A stretch of DNA of 9,295 nt from Campylobacteraceae bacterium (GTDB lineage: Bacteria; Campylobacterota; Campylobacteria; Campylobacterales; Sulfurovaceae), in the NCBI GenBank assembly GCA_027031505.1, contig JALVQH010000320.1, positions 1 through 9,295 of the forward strand, given 5' to 3'. The notes below the pieces were generated by a model, which saw nothing but the letters and a program-made list of their open reading frames with translations, made no database searches and had not been told where the DNA came from. A program made the position numbers and the translations under genes. This document shows, in pieces, positions 6,075 to 9,295 of the stretch (its first letter is position 1; each line of letters begins with the position of its first letter).

Positions 6075-7115
6075 TCAGACCCTCTCCATTTCGATCCACT
6101 TTTCGGCGATACGGATGGCATTGGTCGCGGCGCCGACACGCAGCTGGTCGGCGACGACCCAGAGGTGGAGGATGTTGGGGGCGAACAGATCGCGTCGGAT
6201 CCGTCCGACAAAAGTGGTGTCGGTATCGGTGGCGACGATTGGCATGGGGTAGAGGTTCTCTTCGAGGTTGTCCATCACTTCGACATCGGGAAATTCGTGC
6301 AACGCGAGGCGCACCTTTTCGACATCCACATCCACATCCGGGGCAAACGTTACCGTCACCGCCTCGGAGTGGCTCCGCAGCACCGGTACCCGGACGCAGG
6401 TGGCGCTGACGGCGATGTCGGCGTGGAGGATTTTGTTGGTTTCGTTGACCATTTTCATCTCCTCTCTGGTGTAGTCACCGGGCTGAGGAACATCGATATG
6501 GGGGATGACGTTGAGAGCGATCTGATGCTGGAACGCTTCAATCCGGGTCTCGTCGAGCTTGAAGGCGAAGAAATCCTGCATCTGCTGTACGAGCTCCTCC
6601 ATCCCTTTTTTCCCGGCACCACTCGTGGCCTGATAGGTGGCGACGTCGACCCGCTTGATCGAACCGTAGAGGTCGTAGAGGGGTTTGAGGGCGAGTACCA
6701 TCTGGATGGTGGAGCAGTTGGGGTTGGCGATGATGCCGCGTTCACGCCATGCGGCGATATCTTCGGGGTTGACCTCGGGGACGACGAGGGGGATTTCGGG
6801 ATCCATCCGGAAGTGGGAGGTGTTGTCGATGACGACGGCTCCGGCTTCGACGGCATATTGGGCGTATTGGGCCGAAATGCTTCCTCCGGCAGAGAAAAAG
6901 GCGATGTCGATGTCGCGTCCCTCAAAAACCGTTTCGGTCAGCTCCTCGATCCGGTAGTGCGTGCCGCAGCATTCGACTGTCTCACCGGCGCTGTTGGCAC
7001 TGGCAAGGGGCAGGAGAGAGGCTACCGGAAAGTTGCGCTCCTCAAGGACACGGAAAATCTCTTCGCCGACGGCGCCGCTGGCACCGACGACGGCTATGTT
7101 GAAGTATTGGCTCAT
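6075..7115 (-). CDS. asd: Aspartate-semialdehyde dehydrogenase
   Basis: Asd (EC 1.2.1.11) reduces aspartyl phosphate to aspartate semialdehyde with NADPH, the branch point to lysine/diaminopimelate (cell wall), threonine and methionine. The 346 residues match the family. The N-terminal GASGAVGEE (11-19) is the nucleotide-binding loop. Cys134 in ANPNCST is the catalytic nucleophile. SGAGKKG (165-171) is part of the phosphate/substrate region, and RVPVLRSHSEAV (242-253) holds the substrate-binding Arg247 and the acid/base His249. The ATG lies 4 bases after the gyrA stop and has only a weak ribosome site (GAG inside the end of gyrA), so translation probably depends on coupling to gyrA. The long plus-strand frame at 6165-7196 is a shadow. 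Confidence 0.98.
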   Translation of the reverse strand: MSQYFNIAVVGASGAVGEEIFRVLEERNFPVASLLPLASANSAGETVECCGTHYRIEELTETVFEGRDIDIAFFSAGGSISAQYAQYAVEAGAVVIDNTSHFRMDPEIPLVVPEVNPEDIAAWRERGIIANPNCSTIQMVLALKPLYDLYGSIKRVDVATYQATSGAGKKGMEELVQQMQDFFAFKLDETRIEAFQHQIALNVIPHIDVPQPGDYTREEMKMVNETNKILHADIAVSATCVRVPVLRSHSEAVTVTFAPDVDVDVEKVRLALHEFPDVEVMDNLEENLYPMPIVATDTDTTFVGRIRRDLFAPNILHLWVVADQLRVGAATNAIRIAEKWIEMERV

Positions 7116-7119
7116 GGTG

Positions 7120-9295
7120 TTACTCGATTCTTAGATTATTGTTGTATTTACCGGTCTCGTTTTCGGGATACTCCTCCCTGGGAGCTTTGGCGATAGAGAC
7201 GACTTTGTCTTTCCCCTCGACGTTGACGGTTTTGACGCCGGAGGTGTTGCGGCCGGCTTTGCGGATAGTGTGCATATCGACACGGATCATTTTGCCCGCG
7301 CTGGTCAGACACATGAGGTCTTTGTCCTCTTCGACGAATACCACACCGACGACATCTCCGGTCTTGGGGGTGAGCTTCATGGCAATGACCCCTTTGCCTG
7401 CACGGCTCTGTTCGCGGTACTCATCGGCGGTGGTGCGCTTGCTCAGACCCTTTTCGCTGACGATGAGGATCTCGTCTTCTTCGTTTTCGATGGTGGTGGC
7501 ACCGCAGACATAATCGCCGTCGATCTTGAATTTGATTGCGGTAACTCCACGGGCTACCCGCCCGATTTGTCGGGCTTCTTCGACTTTGAAGCGGATGCAT
7601 TGTCCCTTTTTGGTCGCGACAAAGAGCCACCGGGTTTCCGGCGTGACGATCTTGGCTTCGATGATTTCATCATCTTCGTCGAGGTTAATGGCGCGCACAC
7701 CGTTGGAGCGGATGTTGCTGTATTCGTTGAGGCCGGTGCGCTTGACGACCCCATTGCGGGTGAAAAAGACAAGACTCTTGCTCCCGTCAAAGTCGGTTGT
7801 GGGGATGATCGCCATGATCTTCTCGTCTTTCTGAAGGTTGATGAGGTTGACGACGGCTTTCCCTTTGGCGGCGCGGGAGCCTTCGGGGATGCGGTAGACC
7901 TTGAGCCAGTAAAGCTGGCCGCGGTCGGTGACGAACATCAACGTATCGTGGGTGTTGGAGATGAAAAACTTCTCGATGAAGTCGTCTTCGTAGGTGGTGA
8001 CGGCGATTTTCCCTTTGCCGCCGCGGCGCTGCTTCTCGTACTGTTTGACCGGTACCCGCTTGATGTAGCCCCGATGGGTGATAGTGACGACCATCGGCTC
8101 ATTGGGGATGAGGTCTTCGATGTCGATGTCGTCGTAGTCGTCGACGATCTCGGTGCGGCGCTCCTCGCTGAAGGCTGTTTTGACTTCGGTGAGTTCTTCA
8201 CGGATGATTTTAATGATTTTGGCTTCGCTCTTGAGGATCCCTTCGAGTTTGGCGATGAGTTTGCGTAGTTGGGCCAGTTCGTTCTCGATCTTTTCGATCT
8301 CGAGACCTGTCAGGCGGCGCAGGCGCATCTCGAGGATCGCTTTGGCCTGGATTTCGCTGAGGCTGAAGCGGCTCATGAGGTTTTCGCGTGCTTCAGTGTC
8401 ATCGGCACTGGCGCGAATGATTTTGATCACTTCGTCGATGTTGTCTACGGCGATCTTGAGCCCTTCGAGGATGTGGGCGCGTGCCCGAGCCTTTTCGAGA
8501 TCGAAAATCGTACGGCGGATGATCACCGTCTTGCGGTGGTTGACAAACAGATCGAGGAGCTCTCCGAGGGTGAAAATCCTCGGTTCTTTATTGACGATGG
8601 CGAGCATGATGATCCCGAAGGTGGTCTGCATCTGGGTCGATTTGAAGAGATTGTTGAGGACAATCTCACTCATGGCGTCCCGCTTGAGCTCGATGACGAC
8701 GCGGATCCCTTCGCGGTCAGACTCGTCGCGGATTTCTCCGATACCGTCAATCTGCTTGTCGCGGACGAGTTGTGCGATGTTTTCGATGAGACGGGCTTTG
8801 TTGACTTGATAAGGGAGCTCATCGACGATGATCACTTCACGGTTTTTGTGCTGTTCGATGTGGGTTCTGGCACGCACTTTGACCCGTCCGCGTCCGGTGG
8901 CGTAGGCATCGATGATCCCTTTTTTGCCGAAGATCACTCCGCCGGTGGGGAAGTCGGGTCCCTTGAGGGCGGTCATCATCTCTTCGACGTTTGCGTCAGG
9001 GTTGTCGAGACGGATGAAGATCGCATCAATAAGCTCGTCGAGACGGTGGGGGGGAATGTTGGTTGCCATCCCGACGGCGATCCCGGCAGAGCCGTTGAGG
9101 AGGAGGTTGGGGACGCGACTGGGAAGGACATCGGGTTCACGCAAGCTGTCGTCGTAGTTGGGGACATAATCGACGGTGTCTTTCTCGAGATCGGCCAGCA
9201 GTTCCTCGGAGAGTTTGGTCATGCGGGCTTCGGTGTATCGCATCGCTGCGGCATTGTCGCCGTCGATGGAGCCGAAGTTTCCCTGACCGTCCACG
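7120..9295 (-). CDS. gyrA: DNA gyrase subunit A, 5' end missing
   Basis: Subunit A of DNA gyrase, which with GyrB introduces negative supercoils. About 724 codons are in the window. The visible part opens inside the breakage-reunion domain at VDGQGNFGSIDGD; the GTG at 9292-9294 is an internal Val, not a start. The catalytic tyrosine is in AAAMRYTE (codon at 9235-9237, matching E. coli Tyr122). By comparison with E. coli about 100 residues are missing, including the quinolone-resistance region. The C-terminal DNA-wrapping domain carries the GyrA box QRRGGKG (8011-8031), which identifies gyrase rather than topoisomerase IV ParC. The protein ends in NNNLRIE with a TAA at 7120-7122, without a strongly acidic tail. 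It is the first visible gene of the minus-strand string leading into asd. Confidence 0.98.
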   Translation of the reverse strand, partial: VDGQGNFGSIDGDNAAAMRYTEARMTKLSEELLADLEKDTVDYVPNYDDSLREPDVLPSRVPNLLLNGSAGIAVGMATNIPPHRLDELIDAIFIRLDNPDANVEEMMTALKGPDFPTGGVIFGKKGIIDAYATGRGRVKVRARTHIEQHKNREVIIVDELPYQVNKARLIENIAQLVRDKQIDGIGEIRDESDREGIRVVIELKRDAMSEIVLNNLFKSTQMQTTFGIIMLAIVNKEPRIFTLGELLDLFVNHRKTVIIRRTIFDLEKARARAHILEGLKIAVDNIDEVIKIIRASADDTEARENLMSRFSLSEIQAKAILEMRLRRLTGLEIEKIENELAQLRKLIAKLEGILKSEAKIIKIIREELTEVKTAFSEERRTEIVDDYDDIDIEDLIPNEPMVVTITHRGYIKRVPVKQYEKQRRGGKGKIAVTTYEDDFIEKFFISNTHDTLMFVTDRGQLYWLKVYRIPEGSRAAKGKAVVNLINLQKDEKIMAIIPTTDFDGSKSLVFFTRNGVVKRTGLNEYSNIRSNGVRAINLDEDDEIIEAKIVTPETRWLFVATKKGQCIRFKVEEARQIGRVARGVTAIKFKIDGDYVCGATTIENEEDEILIVSEKGLSKRTTADEYREQSRAGKGVIAMKLTPKTGDVVGVVFVEEDKDLMCLTSAGKMIRVDMHTIRKAGRNTSGVKTVNVEGKDKVVSIAKAPREEYPENETGKYNNNLRIE

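Noticed and set aside
6073..6099. Longer start at 6099 for the YqhA-like protein
   Set aside because: It would overlap asd by about 25 bases; ATG 6072 has GGAGAGGG at good spacing and directly follows the asd stop.
6165..7196. 343-codon plus-strand frame opposite asd
   Set aside because: Mirror of a well-conserved Asd; low-complexity Gly/Asp/Val composition typical of antisense shadows.
7270..8268. 332-codon plus-strand frame opposite gyrA
   Set aside because: Antisense of the GyrA C-terminal domain; rich in Asp, Phe and Gly, with no domain.
9292..9294. GTG as a possible GyrA start
   Set aside because: It encodes the Val of the conserved VDGQGNFGS segment, about 100 residues into normal GyrA; the gene simply continues beyond the window.
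1..9295. CRISPR arrays, tRNA/rRNA genes, insertion sequences, integrase or attachment sites
   Set aside because: No spaced direct repeats, RNA gene signatures, transposase-like frames or flanking repeats were seen by eye.

Overview
This window looks like a piece of a Campylobacterota (epsilonproteobacterial) chromosome, probably a free-living, moderate-GC lineage of the Sulfurovum/Sulfurimonas/Nitratifractor kind. The evidence is the character of GyrA, Asd and HemE, a YqhA-type membrane protein packed against hemE, and a radical SAM gene near hemE; from memory hemE and this radical SAM gene are adjacent in Campylobacter jejuni (Cj1243-Cj1244). The genus is inference and no search was run.

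Layout. Bases 1-270 (minus strand) are the first 90 codons of a radical SAM protein that runs off the left edge. Bases 271-562 are a divergent intergenic region with an extended -10 promoter reading right, a 10-base palindrome and a clear 26-base inverted repeat. Bases 563-4437 (plus strand) are a tight four-gene operon: a coiled-coil protein, a large single-pass membrane protein with a Roadblock/longin-like cytoplasmic domain, a Ras/Rab-like small GTPase, and a PAS-PAS-GGDEF diguanylate cyclase. The last three are linked by 4-base ATGA stop/start overlaps. About 50 bases separate the convergent ends of this operon and hemE. Bases 4487-9295 (minus strand) are housekeeping genes in transcription order gyrA (5' end outside the window), asd, a YqhA/UPF0114 membrane protein and hemE, packed with gaps of 4 and 2 bases and a 1-base overlap.

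Interpretation. The housekeeping block is ordinary. The interesting part is the plus-strand operon, which sits between hemE and the radical SAM gene and in the opposite orientation, like an accessory cassette. Its parts suggest an envelope-anchored signalling complex: a membrane protein carries a Roadblock-like platform that could bind or regulate the Ras-like GTPase (compare MglB/MglA), a coiled-coil partner shares a short N-terminal motif with the membrane protein, and a cytosolic diguanylate cyclase is a possible c-di-GMP output. The domains are visible in the sequence; the wiring is inference. Two details deserve attention: the membrane protein probably starts upstream of its first standard start codon, possibly at CTG 1122, and the GTPase lacks the Ras Gln61 equivalent.
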